The position numbers were made by a program, and so were the translations under genes. This document shows, piece by piece, positions 10,360 through 20,503 of a DNA stretch of 64,000 bases. Within the stretch, counting starts at the first letter, position 1, and each line of letters starts with the position of its first letter. The DNA comes from Dimorphilus gyrociliatus (Eukaryota > Annelida > Polychaeta > Dinophilidae): NCBI GenBank assembly GCA_904063045.1, contig CAJFCJ010000050.1:1-64000 (forward strand), read 5' to 3'. The notes under the pieces are model-generated. The model was not told the origin of the DNA. It was given only the letters and a program-made list of their open reading frames with translations, and did not search any database.

Positions 10360-11325
10360 ATGAATGGAACATTTGAAATTTCATATAGTGAACAAGCTGC
10401 AATTAGCAATACATTTTTTAGAATAACAGATATAAGAGTATTCATTATTTTATCATCTCTATATGGCCTATTTATGATCATTGGAACACTTGGAAATGCT
10501 ATTAGTATAATATTATTTCAGAATCCAAAAAAAAAATGTAAATTTTATCACAATGAATTTCTCTTTCAATATCTTGCATGGATTGATCTATTCACCTGTG
10601 TAATTTCCATACCTTTAATATATCATAGGGAAATTCAAAATCATATTTTACCGATAAAAACACCGATAATTTGCAGCCTTTCAATAATATTTTCCAACAT
10701 TTTTCCATGGACATCAGCTAGTTTGCTAATATTAGTTTCTCTAGAGAGATTTTTAGCAGTTGTGAAGCCGTTTTTAAAAATTAGCAAAACAAAATGGAAG
10801 CTGATAACATTTCTATTAACTTTTGTCATTGGAGTATTAACAGTATGTTATTCAATAGATAATGAATCAATTGGAGGAAAGTATCTTTGTTATTCACCAT
10901 CAATCTTCAATTCATTTGGAAAGATTATTTTATACATTTCAGTGATCTTGATCCTAATTTTACTGATTATTACAATTACAATGTATTCAATAATGTTTTA
11001 TTATTTAAAAAGGCAAAATAACGCAATTTTTAACAATTCAAACCCAAATAATACAAAAAGACATAAGAGAACAGCAAAACAGGTATTGGTTTGTTTTTAT
11101 CTTGTGATGTTATATTTCATTTTTACTTGTCCTATACTCTTAACAATTACAAGAATTTTTTCAATAAAAGAGTCCATGTTTTATCATATTATCTATATCA
11201 ATGGCACCATTAATTTTTTTGTTTATTTTACTAATTTAAGTTCATTTAGAAAAGAATTTCAATCTCTATTTTCCTATTGCTTTTGTTGTTCTTCTAAAAA
11301 TACTAATTTAATGGTTTCCTCTTGA
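10360..11325 (+). CDS. Rhodopsin-like (class A) G-protein-coupled receptor
   Basis: The 321-residue intronless protein starts at the ATG at 10360; an upstream TTG in the same frame is not needed. Seven hydrophobic segments are visible. TM1 carries the GN pair (GTLGNAISIILF). TM3 ends in LVSLERFLAVVKP, an ERF variant of the DRY motif. A Cys before TM3 (PIICSLS) and one in the second extracellular loop (GKYLCYSPS) can form the conserved disulphide. TM6 follows the basic loop KRHKRTAKQVLVCFYLV and contains FTCPILL. TM7 has NGTINFFVYFTN in place of NPxxY. The short tail is Cys-rich (CFCCSS), suitable for palmitoylation. The ligand is not predictable; orphan peptide- or amine-like receptors are possible. 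Confidence 0.88.
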   Translation: MNGTFEISYSEQAAISNTFFRITDIRVFIILSSLYGLFMIIGTLGNAISIILFQNPKKKCKFYHNEFLFQYLAWIDLFTCVISIPLIYHREIQNHILPIKTPIICSLSIIFSNIFPWTSASLLILVSLERFLAVVKPFLKISKTKWKLITFLLTFVIGVLTVCYSIDNESIGGKYLCYSPSIFNSFGKIILYISVILILILLIITITMYSIMFYYLKRQNNAIFNNSNPNNTKRHKRTAKQVLVCFYLVMLYFIFTCPILLTITRIFSIKESMFYHIIYINGTINFFVYFTNLSSFRKEFQSLFSYCFCCSSKNTNLMVSS

Positions 11326-11920
11326 ATAAAATATTAAATATTCATTCATTGGCTATGACATTGGAAAACTGAAGAGTTATTTTACAGTTTGAGCTGTGAG
11401 GGAATAAATTATCTACAGGTTAGGTTCACTTTTTGTGAGTTATCTTTGGTCTCATCTGTGGTATCATTAGTAGTTAGTGACTACTCTTTGTTTCTGTTTC
11501 GTCTTTTTTCTAATGTTGTGGAAAATTACAAAAGAGACAAATGGCTACTTCAATGCTCAAACTAATGTTTTGCAAGAAAATGTAGAGTGTTTTTTCATGG
11601 TGGTAGTACCAATGATTAAAAATTTTCTTGATTGGTTAGATACTTGGGCATTTTTTTCTGCAACTGTTACTATGTTATCAAACTGAATTTGATTTTGTTC
11701 TTGTAAACTGATTGCCTACTGTATTCTGGATTATTGATATCTTTCTTTATCCCATGGTGGAGTAAATATTCAAAAGATGTAGAAAAAATTTGAAAAAATG
11801 AATCATACAACTCGGATGTCCAAATTGGATTTTTTTAAAATAGATATATCAAAATTTCTGTTGGGGAAATAAATCGTAAACTCAAAAGCCTATGTAAGAA
11901 AAGACAATGTCATTCAGCCA
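11326..11920. other. Intergenic stretch, no gene recognised
   Basis: Open frames here are short and lack family motifs. I see no convincing exon. Confidence 0.4.
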
Positions 11921-11924
11921 AATT

Positions 11925-12377
11925 ATATTTCAATTAGTCATCCTAAAAGTTCCACTTTCATTACCAGTAAAAATTTGGCCAAGTTTTAAGTGAATTAACC
12001 CTTCTAAATCCTATGCTACTGCAGAACATGAACTGGACACTTTATCAACTGCAAGGTGATGATTGGAAACTAGACGAGAGCCTCACAGTATATAAACCTT
12101 CACTGTTTTATTCAAATCATCGTATCTCAATCTAATCATCTGAGAAGATCATCTGGAAACAACCGCAGCTTGAACAGTCTGTCTAATTTTCAATGTTATA
12201 TGGTAGTTTGGTATTTTTGCAACCTACTTTTACAAACTGTCTACTCTGCTATTGAACTTTCATATTGTTACTTTCTTAAGTATTTTATTATAAATAAATC
12301 ATCTGAATTATACATTTGAGTAGATCAGTACTTTTGTAACTTGCAAACACATAAATTGGCCAAGCAGGAGCAGTACA
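11925..12377 (+). repeat. Diverged LTR family 1 remnant
   Basis: Resembles the 3' two-thirds of LTR family 1: ggtgatgattgga, cacagtatataaacct (TATA box), atcatctggaaacaacc, ctactctgctattgaac, aataaa, and the end gagcagtaca at 12377. Substitutions and small indels are frequent, so this is an old copy. The left boundary is uncertain. Confidence 0.75.
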
Positions 12378-12879
12378 GTAACATTAATTTTCACAAAATT
12401 CCATTAGATAAATTAATATTTTCTATTAAAAATATTGTAATCAACAATTTTATTGACGCAAATTGAAATTTAAGTTATGTACGGAATATTTAAAAATATA
12501 CAGTATATACAATATTGCTATGAATAGAAATTATCTTTTTTTTTCTTTTTTTACCAATTAATTATTTCTTTATTCTAAAATGAATTAAAGTTAATTTAAA
12601 AGTGAAAATGAAACTTGAAAAGAAAATGACAAGACAAATGACTGATATTTTCAGCAATGGACTATTAATAAAAAAGAAAGACAAATTTAAGGATGTTATT
12701 CAACTATATTCAAATTATAGTTATTCTGTTAATTAATCATCTTTATCTTCCAATTGAAATCTATATCACTTATTCAATCTTTAATAAGATTAAATATTTT
12801 ATCTCACCTTTGAAAGAAAATCAATTTTCAATTTTTGGAAATTAAAATGTAATACAATTACTTGATAATGAAATATTTT

Positions 12880-13924
12880 CAGTTTTGTATACAACTTCTA
12901 AAAATTTTCAAAACAATGATATATGTTCAACAATGGGTTATGAAAATATGTTTAGTATATCTAACATTTGTATTAGAGGTAGTTTTCTTTTTACAAATAG
13001 AAAACAATCAAACTATTTAAAAATTTCATCTATGTTTTAGATGTAAAAGAGCAATTTGAAAAAAACTGATGTTTATAAATGAGGTTCAATTGTTTGTATC
13101 TATATCAATTATTTCCTTCCCTATCCTTCTCTCTCTCATAAACTTTTAGAATTGAGGAAAATCATAAAGTACAAGTTATAAAAGCTCTGTTTGTATTTTA
13201 ATTTTTGCTTTTTCATCTGTCTATTTATATATGATTTTCACATACACTTAGAAATTTTATGATATATTTTCTTTTAGTCAATTTTATCCTCTGGTGAAGT
13301 GTGAGCAAAATGCTCGGCAAAGTATTTATGATATAAAAACTACTTCTTTTTTTGATGATTATTTAAAATTCTTTTTACTTTGAAAAACAGCATGTAAACA
13401 CAATAATGCGTTTCTCCTGCAAGAATCTTGCTTTTATCTTTTTGAAAGTGACAAGAGAGAATCTGTTGAGGATATTGATGATTTTTGTACAATTGATTTT
13501 TCTAATTTGCCCTAATTCTAATCCTAACGATTATTCGTGATGGGCTGTTGATCTTGGAGATATTTATTCAATATCAAGTGTATGTTTGTTAATTGGGAAA
13601 ATTGTATATTTAAGTTAATTGTGCCTAGCACAAGGCATAGACTGTTATTATTTTTCATATCATTCCCAGTTTTTTCTATCGGGTGTTATAATTTGTAAAT
13701 TTGATCTCATTGTGGGAAATTCTTTAATAGACCAGAATTTTCTATGTAAAAGGGTAGAAGAACCAGTTCCAAATCCTTTAACATCTACTGACTATAGGGA
13801 CAGCCTATTCATCTTAGAAAAGATATGCAATGGAATTGAAATCTCCAATAATTCTCAATCACCCAGTGCCAAATATTTTGTTCAATGTTCTGATGCAAAA
13901 AAAAGTGTCCCAGAAAAAAAATGA
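12880..13924 (+). pseudogene. Damaged fucolectin/F5/8C-like paralogue
   Basis: Fragments of a duplicate of the 7.5-9.7 kb gene. Around 12881-12980 the translation KNFQNNDICSTMGYEN resembles the last exon of that gene (TRKNICSSVENVG). Around 13525-13605 the hallmark exon reads WAVDLGDIYSISSVCLL, but an in-frame TGA stands immediately before the Trp (gat tat tcg tga tgg). From 13695 the next exon is readable (FDLIVGNSLIDQNFLCKRVE, against FDIILGNSLTEQNALCQRVE). The interval near 13390-13510 encodes a short Cys-containing piece (ESCFYLFESDKRESVEDI) that could be the start of a C-type lectin fold; that is a guess. Order and stops point to a decayed tandem duplicate. Confidence 0.65.
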
Positions 13925-14095
13925 AACAGTCACTAGGTCAGTTTTCAGAGTTAGGGTTTTATAAACAGTTATATTCAAAAGCGTGTATTACAATGATCAT
14001 ATTGCAATACATGTTAAACTTTTCTTCTTGTCTAGACAAGTTAGGGCTAATTTTTGCTTTTATCAAAGGTTAGCTTATCAAGTAATAGTTCATGT

Positions 14096-14177
14096 CCTGT
14101 AGGTCACTAGATTTTAGAAATCCTATATCCTTATTTAGATTTATATAGAATGCTTAAAAAATCTAGTGACCTACAGG
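14096..14177. repeat. Small perfect hairpin (MITE-like foldback)
   Basis: The arm cctgtaggtcactagatttt (14096-14115) is repeated as its exact reverse complement at 14158-14177, enclosing about 42 bases. The perfect 20-bp stem in A+T-rich DNA suggests a tiny foldback element. No copy of it was noticed elsewhere in the window. Confidence 0.7.
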
Positions 14178-14598
14178 ATTGGTAAAAAAATTTCCAATTT
14201 TATTTTCAAGATAAAAAGTCATTGATAACTCACATGAGGGTTATTCTTTTTATAAGATATTTGATTGAAAATGTGTTAAGACAATTATTAAAACAGTTGA
14301 TTTATATTTAGGAAGGTTAGCAGCAAGAAACATTTGGAATAAAATCCATTATTGGTTTATCAGTAAGGGTAACAACACCAAAACTGTATGTTTTTTTTAA
14401 TGACATCCAAAAAAACGTTAGAGAATTTAAAGGAATCATTTAACCTTTACATTTTCTCCCATAAATAGTGGAAATCGGCCATGTGACCTCAAAAGTTGTG
14501 TCATTACTGAAGTGCTTATCATTCTGTATTTCTTCAAGTCTATATAGAACATGTAACAAAACAAATTATCTTTTTTCATTAGTTGTTTGATTCTAAAC

Positions 14599-15583
14599 TT
14601 ACAAAGTTCTGTTTTCTTCTAATGTATCTGAATGATATTTATCTTTGTATGCCTTATATAAAGTTTTAGTTTTGTAAAAACCAGCAAATTTATCAAAAGT
14701 CAATTCTTTAGTCATCATTACTGAATTATCTCTATAAGAAAAGAAATGAATTAGCAATGCTGAAGTAAATGCTATATAAAAATACTTTGTTACATCTTCA
14801 AATGGCATTTCAAGATTGTGATAGTTGTCAAAAAGAATCTTAATTTCTTTTGGAGCTTCATAAGCTATTTTATTAAAAACCTATTTAAAAAAAGATCCTT
14901 TTAAATTGTTATATAATGAAAAATAATGTCTATAAATCTTTCTTACATTGGTAAAAAATAAGTTTAGATGATGATTCAAGGGTTTGGGCAATCCAGTTAT
15001 AAAAGATTTAGAGTAGGCAAATATTGCTAGGCAACCACCTGGTACAAGAACTCTTTTAACTTCTGCATAAAACTCTTCAATTGGATTAAACCAATGAATG
15101 GTGGTTCCGCAAATTACTAATGAAACCGAATTGTCTTCAGCAGGTAATTCCTTAAAAGTTCCAACTCTATATGGTATTATTATTATTTAAATAAATTTTT
15201 TAAAGACATGACTATATTTTGTCTTCAACTTACACATATTCAACATTTTTGAAAACGTTATTTTCCCTTCCCTTTAATATCTGATCTTCACTGACATCAA
15301 TACCAATAACTTTTTCAAAAAATGGAGCAACACATCCTACACTTTGCCCAGATCCACATCCAACATCTAATTCTAATTTCCTTGGTAAATCTTTTGGAAG
15401 CTTTTAAGAGAAAAAAGTTTCTTTATATAAAAAAAATGCTTAAGAAAATTAAGAGACAAAAAATATATCAACTTTTTCATCCAAAAATTCAAGAATACTT
15501 TTACTCAAAGATTCTGGATAGGATGGCCGAAAACTACTGTAGTTCTTAGCAGCATTTTCTCCTTTAAAATGACTGTTCTCCAT
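14599..15583 (-). CDS. Class I SAM-dependent methyltransferase (Methyltransf_11 type), four exons
   Basis: Exons on the minus strand are 15473-15583, 15234-15400, 14947-15166 and 14599-14880, joined by GT-AG introns of 72, 67 and 66 nt. The spliced frame is 780 nt (259 residues plus stop) and closes without internal stops. The N-terminus FRPSYPESLSKSILEFL is typical of the family that includes Dictyostelium DDB_G0268948-type methyltransferases. Motif I is LELDVGCGSGQS, followed by the acidic VIGIDVSEDQ. IPAEDNSVSLV-type motif II appears as LPAEDNSVSLVICGTTIHWF, and motif III as VKRVLVPGGCLAIFAY. The C-terminus (TFDKFAGFYKTKTLYKAYKD) matches the family's ending. Substrate unknown; a small-molecule methyltransferase is likely. 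It looks intact. Confidence 0.9.
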
Positions 15584-16709
15584 TTTTTCTGTTTTGAGAA
15601 TGTAGCATGAATTTGATGCTTATATAAAGTTCTCTTGTGAAATGAGGCGTATAACAAACTTTTATTAAACAAATTATTTACCTATAATGTTAAACTAGAG
15701 CAAAGTTTTAATTGTTCATATTCAAGTGATGTCGAGAAAGCCTAATCCAATATCACGCATTTTTTTAAACTAGATCTCTCCCATTAAATAAAAAGATACT
15801 ATATAATAGACATGTCTCACTTCTGAAGGTGACTTTCAAAAAAAGTTACAAAGTCATTCATATGTAATGATATATATATATACCCTAAATAGGGTGAATT
15901 TTAAGTTTTTTCAAGTTAAAAATGACCTGAATTCTCCTCTTTCCAGGACAAGATTGTAAAATTAAGTGGAAAACTGAATTTTTGACACGACTAAAAAAGT
16001 ATAATACAATCATTGTTAAAATGTAAGGATATGATGTTCAAAGACTATAAAAAATGCTCTGGATTTTACTTACTCTTCGTGACTAAGTTTTAAGCGTGAG
16101 GATATCGAAGTGAGTTTTATACAGAGCTTTAAAGGAGTTTTCAGGAGAAAACTACTTAAAGAATTTGTTTTTGTTATAATAAAGATTTTAGTAATTTTTG
16201 TTAAATTATAGATGAAAAGCAAACTACAAATTCTGCCTACATTAGTTCATTTGAAACCTGTTTTTTTTTAAAAGAAGATTTAATTCAAGAAATTTCTGAA
16301 TCAATGGTTAACAATAGCATTGAGTTCACTTGAGTCACAATACTATTTTAGGACAAAATGCTAGTCTACACTTGTCTTCTATTTGGTAAGTCTAAAAGTG
16401 TAGACTATGAAAGGGACTATTGAAAAATAAACTTAATTTAAAAAAATTCACAAAATGCTTGTTCATAAATCTTTAATTATGTCATAAGTATGTCTAATTG
16501 GTTGCAACAGAAAACATTTCAAAATGTATGGTTTAACTCTAACCCTAGCCTGGCTCTTGTCTCTCCCTAAGCTTTTTGATTACCCTTAACCCTTAGATGG
16601 AACTCCCCTAACTACAAAAAACAGTAGCTACTTTGTTCCTCCTAAACATTGTTCAATCCGAAATGATATTTCAAATATCTCACTTGGGGACATTTTCTGT
16701 TGGCCCCGT

Positions 16710-16915
16710 CTATTTAGCTCTGTATTCCCAATTATTGTCAATGCAAGTTTGCCACCTGGCAGGAATCATATCAATTCCTTTGGCAAAGTATTCAGGCAGT
16801 TTGCACCTAAAAAGTGCCATTACTCCTTTTTTCAATTCATCATCATTCTGATGATTTTGGGGAGTTTATAGACTGATATCTGATCTGGCATTGTCATGTG
16901 GTAAAATCACATGGC
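16710..16915 (-). pseudogene. Mariner transposase C-terminal remnant
   Basis: The minus-strand translation has VILPHDNARSDIS, the mariner DDE block around the DN pair, then a stop, then LPEYFAKGIDMIPARWQTCI and WEYRAK, matching the usual C-terminal end of mariner transposases (LP.RW..CI). An in-frame TAA after the DN block and lack of the N-terminal half show it is dead. It lies between the inverted repeats of the element at 16163-18134. Confidence 0.7.
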
Positions 16916-17120
16916 TATTAGGCCTAATTCTATTCATTTTTTTTTGAATTTTTAGAAGGCTCCTAATATAGAGTATTTATAAAGGTAAAGGAAACTGACT
17001 GTATTGATGTTCATCAAGATGATAGTATAGTGACTCAAGCGAACTCAATGCTATTGTTAAGCATTGATTTAGAAATTTCTTGAATTAAATCTACATTTAA
17101 AAAAAAAACAGGTTTCAAAT

Positions 17121-18055
17121 TGTACACATACATTCGTCAGCTATATTCTACAATAGAGAAGTAGTATTGAACCAGTATTGTACTATGCAGATAGCACTGA
17201 TAAAGATAAGCAGTAGTGACCTAGTTTCGCATAGGGCAGTGCATACACGTTATGCAGTAATAAAACCTATTGAATTATATAAAGAATATTTGCTATTTGC
17301 AACCTAGCATTAATATTACAATTTATTAATCCATAAATTTATGATTTCGAACTAAAACTAGTTGAATTAATTATCAATTATGCTTAAATTCTAAGTTTAG
17401 ATTATATTCACTATTCAACAGTATTGTATACACAATACTGTTCTTGTTAACATGCATTAATCAGATATACTTCCTCCTTATATGCTCATGCTAAATTTAC
17501 TAACTCAATCAATTGAATATCATTATTAAGGTAGAATATAAAAACGGTCAAATATACAATCTACATGTTTTCTTGATTGTTGGACTTGTCCTACTAAAAT
17601 TGTTACATCTTATGCAACTCTCCAACCTTCGAAATTCAACTATTATTTAGAAGAGGAAAACAATAAAAACATGACCATATTTAGAACTTTTCTTTGTCTT
17701 CAAATGTTACTTTTGTTTTTGTGAACATTGAAATTTGTGAACTATCAACCCTTAAAAGAGTATATAAACCCTACGAAATTAACAGTTGATAGTTCAGTTT
17801 TCTAACCATCAGCTAGTTGTTTAAACTAGCTTGTTTAGAACTAGAAGCTCATTTTACTCAATACATATTCTTTGGACGAAATACTGGTGTTTTGTTGATC
17901 AATTTCTACCGAAATTGCCTTTGTTAGACTATTTGTGGACAAACTTTAAAGGTTCTATTTGGACCAGTACTTTGGCAAGTTGGTAAATGATTGGAAAGGA
18001 CGATTACAGTTGTGACGAACCAGAAATTCCTACAATTACAATACAACAAAGTACA
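17121..18055 (+). repeat. Solo LTR, family 2, with 5-bp target duplication
   Basis: A 935-bp segment starting TGTACACATA and ending CAACAAAGTACA, flanked on both sides by caaat (17116-17120 and 18056-18060). It contains a TATA motif (aaaagagtatataaac, about 17754-17770). It interrupts the right arm of the mariner-like inverted repeat, and removing it restores continuity with the left arm. Family relatives occur at 20254-20502, 22631-23470 and 52008-52285. Confidence 0.88.
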
Positions 18056-18134
18056 CAAATGAACTAATGTAGGCAGAATTTGTAGTTTGCTTTTCATCTA
18101 TAATTTAACAAAAATTACTAAATCTTTATTATAA

Positions 18135-18611
18135 TGTACAACCTTGGTTATATTTAACATGCTTGAACTCTACTATTTTATGCAACTTATACATGTACAT
18201 CTTAAGAAAATGCTATAACATTGGCCAAACATAAGTCTGATTAGTCAGCTTCAAGGCTCATCTTTAATTACCAATAAAGGTTTGACCAAGTTATAATTTA
18301 ATTAACTTGCCTAGGGTGTGGCCAAGTTATAATTCAATTAACCTTCCTAAATGTTCAACCTTGTAACATCCTCTTACTAAACATAAATATGAACTACACA
18401 TTTCGGCAACTGTAAAGTGATGATTGGATGTCAGAGGCAAACCTCAGAGTATATAAATCTTCATTTTTCTCATTCAGCATGCAGCTTCCATCTGGACCCA
18501 AGGACCTGGGAAGATAACCTGGAAACAACCTCTACTGGAACCATCCATCTACTCCTCAACATTGGAAGACAGTTTGGTAATTTTGCAACCTGCTATTACG
18601 AACTATCTACT
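18135..18611 (+). repeat. LTR family 1, 3'-truncated copy
   Basis: Starts TGTACAACCTTGG and follows family 1 through the TATA box (gagtatataaatc) to ctatctact, then breaks off at 18611, where minus-strand MULE-related sequence begins. The last 160 bp (polyadenylation signal, U5) are absent. Confidence 0.85.
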
Positions 18612-19696
18612 AGGAATGAATATCATATTCAGCTCAAAGTTTTTATCATTGGGTACAATAGGCCTGTTCTTCCTTCTATTCCAATTTGCCACTTCTTTAC
18701 AATTAATTATATTTGATAAGTTTGAAGCACTAGAATACTTGACCAGAACATTTACAGCAATTCTTTTACCTGAAGAATTGATATCACTAGAACAATTGTC
18801 TTTGATTTCATTTCTTATACGAATCCTGGTTTTTAAATTTTTTATTGGTGAATGACAATGAATGTTTGTCCCAATTGCAAAATTGCTTCCTTTTTGATTG
18901 ATGCTTGCTTTACATTTTCTTTTTTTTCTTCTGACAGAACAAGTCCATACAGTAGTTGTTTTTGTTTTTCATTTAATAGTATATGAAAAACCTTTGTGAA
19001 ACAGTAAGTCTTTGCCTTTTTGACTTCCATGTGGCAGAATTTTAAAATGAAAATCATCAGAAGAATTTTCTTTGGCAGATGTTCACTTCAAAAGATTCTT
19101 CCTCAATTTTGCAGATTCTATATGTGCATTTTGAATTGTTTCAAAATTTTCAACTTCAATTTCATTATCATATTCAATGTCACTTCCATTAATGATATTT
19201 TCTTTGCCAACCATACTTTCATCTGAAATGTCATTGCTACTCCAAGATAAAGATAATCTCAATTCATCTGTGAATTCTTCAGTACTTTTTTTTGTCCTTG
19301 ACTAATCTCTCCTTTCTCTTCCACATATAATTTTTCCTCCTTTATCTTGTTATTGTTCTCAATATTCTTTTCCAAAAAATCAATTTTTTTTTCTTTTTCC
19401 TCATTAGGTTTTACAATAGAGTTAATATTCTTTACAACACATTCCCTTTGTTTTTCTGGATCATCAATTCTCTTTAACATCACCAAACATGATATTTTAG
19501 TTATTTTAAAACAACTCAAATAGAGTGGTGATTCTGTTGATGAATCTATAAGAAAAAATATTAAATATGTGTTTTTCAAAAACAGATAAGACAAACCTTG
19601 CAGACATTTTATATGACAAATATGCAGACACAATGAGCATTGGCCTTTTATTTGCCTACCAACAAATTTATCATTGCAAATAGAACAATTGTCCAT
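18612..19696 (-). pseudogene. PHD-FLYWCH-MULE transposon gene, 5' part only, decayed
   Basis: The exon from ATG 19696 encodes a PHD-like finger start (CSICNDKFVGRQ, CSLCLHICHIKC) ending at a phase-1 donor near 19598. The next exon (acceptor near 19547) gives ESPLYLSC, where the last zinc pair has lost a Cys, then a Lys/Glu-rich linker. A different frame continues as an acidic segment and then a FLYWCH finger (KGKDLLFHKGFSYTIK, VWTCSVRRKKRKCKAS, NIHCHS) with in-frame stops, and a domain matching the MULE protein at 49285-50028 (SSGKRIAVNVL). The copy ends at the truncated LTR at 18611, so the catalytic domain is missing. Frameshifts and stops mark it as dead. Confidence 0.72.
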
Positions 19697-20040
19697 TATT
19701 CAATATTTTTTTCTAAAATATTCCAGAAAAAGTGCTAAATTAAAATTAATAAGTTAATTGGTGATATCACTATTATCATTATTCATATAGCAATTAGTAT
19801 TATGACAATAACATTGAAAAAAAAAATCATTAAGAAACAAAATTGCTAAATTTATGTTTAGATTGATTATTAATAAAATAATCAACAATTTTTTAATCAC
19901 AAAGATTAATGAAAACAACAAAAACTTTAAAAATTTTAAATTTCATATTACCTCAAGAGAGTGAAAATAGAAAAGAAAGTTGACATTTTGTATCTCTTTT
20001 CCTGAAGATTTTTTCATCTCTACCAGTTTTTATAACCATT

Positions 20041-20220
20041 CTGTTAATTTGTTTTTCAACATATATTTACACTTAAATGAAATTTATTTTAATTTTATGT
20101 TTTCTTTTGGTTCATGGACATTTTCTTTCAGTTTATGGACATTCTGTTTTGGTTTATGGATGTTTTCTTTCATGGACGTTTTCTGTCACATCCTTTCTTC
20201 AACATTCTTTCAATAATAGT
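20041..20220 (-). repeat. 21-bp minisatellite upstream of the MULE copy
   Basis: About four variants of a 21-bp unit resembling gtttatggacattttctttca, following a conserved leader (caacatatatttacacttaaatg). The same leader and units recur at 51640-51860 and, degraded, at 52950-53270. At two loci the block sits just upstream of the PHD exon in the same relative orientation, so it is probably part of the MULE element's 5' end. Confidence 0.75.
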
Positions 20221-20253
20221 TTTTTATAAACATCAATAAAGGAAGCTTCAAGA

Positions 20254-20502
20254 CAAAGAAAAGTTGTAAATATGCTCATGTTTTGATTATTTTTCTCTTC
20301 TAAATAATAGTTGAATTTTGAAGGTTGGAGAGTTGCATAAGATGTAACAATTTTAATAGGACTAGTCCAACAATCAAGAAAACATGTGAATTGTTTATTT
20401 GACCAATTTTATATTCTACTTGAACAATGAATTTAATTGATTAAGTTAGTAATTTTAGCATCAGCATATAAGAGGAAGTATATCTGATTAATGCATGTTA
20501 AG
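20254..20502 (-). repeat. LTR family 2 fragment ending at an N
   Basis: Reverse complement of an internal part of family 2 (equivalent to about 17450-17705): aacatgcattaatcagatatactt, gttacatcttatgcaactctccaacc. It ends at the ambiguous base 20503, directly against LRR coding sequence, so the junction may be real or an assembly artefact. Confidence 0.8.
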
Positions 20503-20503
20503 T

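Larger units (their letters stand above)
16163..18134. mobile_element. Mariner-like element with long inverted repeats, split by LTR insertions
   Basis: The stretch 16163-16355 is matched in reverse complement by 17025-17120 plus 18061-18134. Examples are ttcaagaaatttct, agcattgagttc and acaggtttcaaa, and in the outer part aactaatgtaggcagaattt. The second arm is interrupted exactly by solo LTR 2 (17121-18055), and its outer end abuts an LTR family 1 copy at 18135. A transposase remnant lies between the arms (16710-16915). The outermost ends and the target-site duplication are not determined. Confidence 0.75.

Noticed and set aside
14096-14177. Hairpin as a CRISPR-like repeat or transcription terminator
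   Set aside because: Only one inverted pair, no array, and the window is eukaryotic.
16633-16851. Plus-strand 72-residue frame as a membrane protein
   Set aside because: It is the antisense of a mariner transposase remnant with recognisable motifs on the minus strand.
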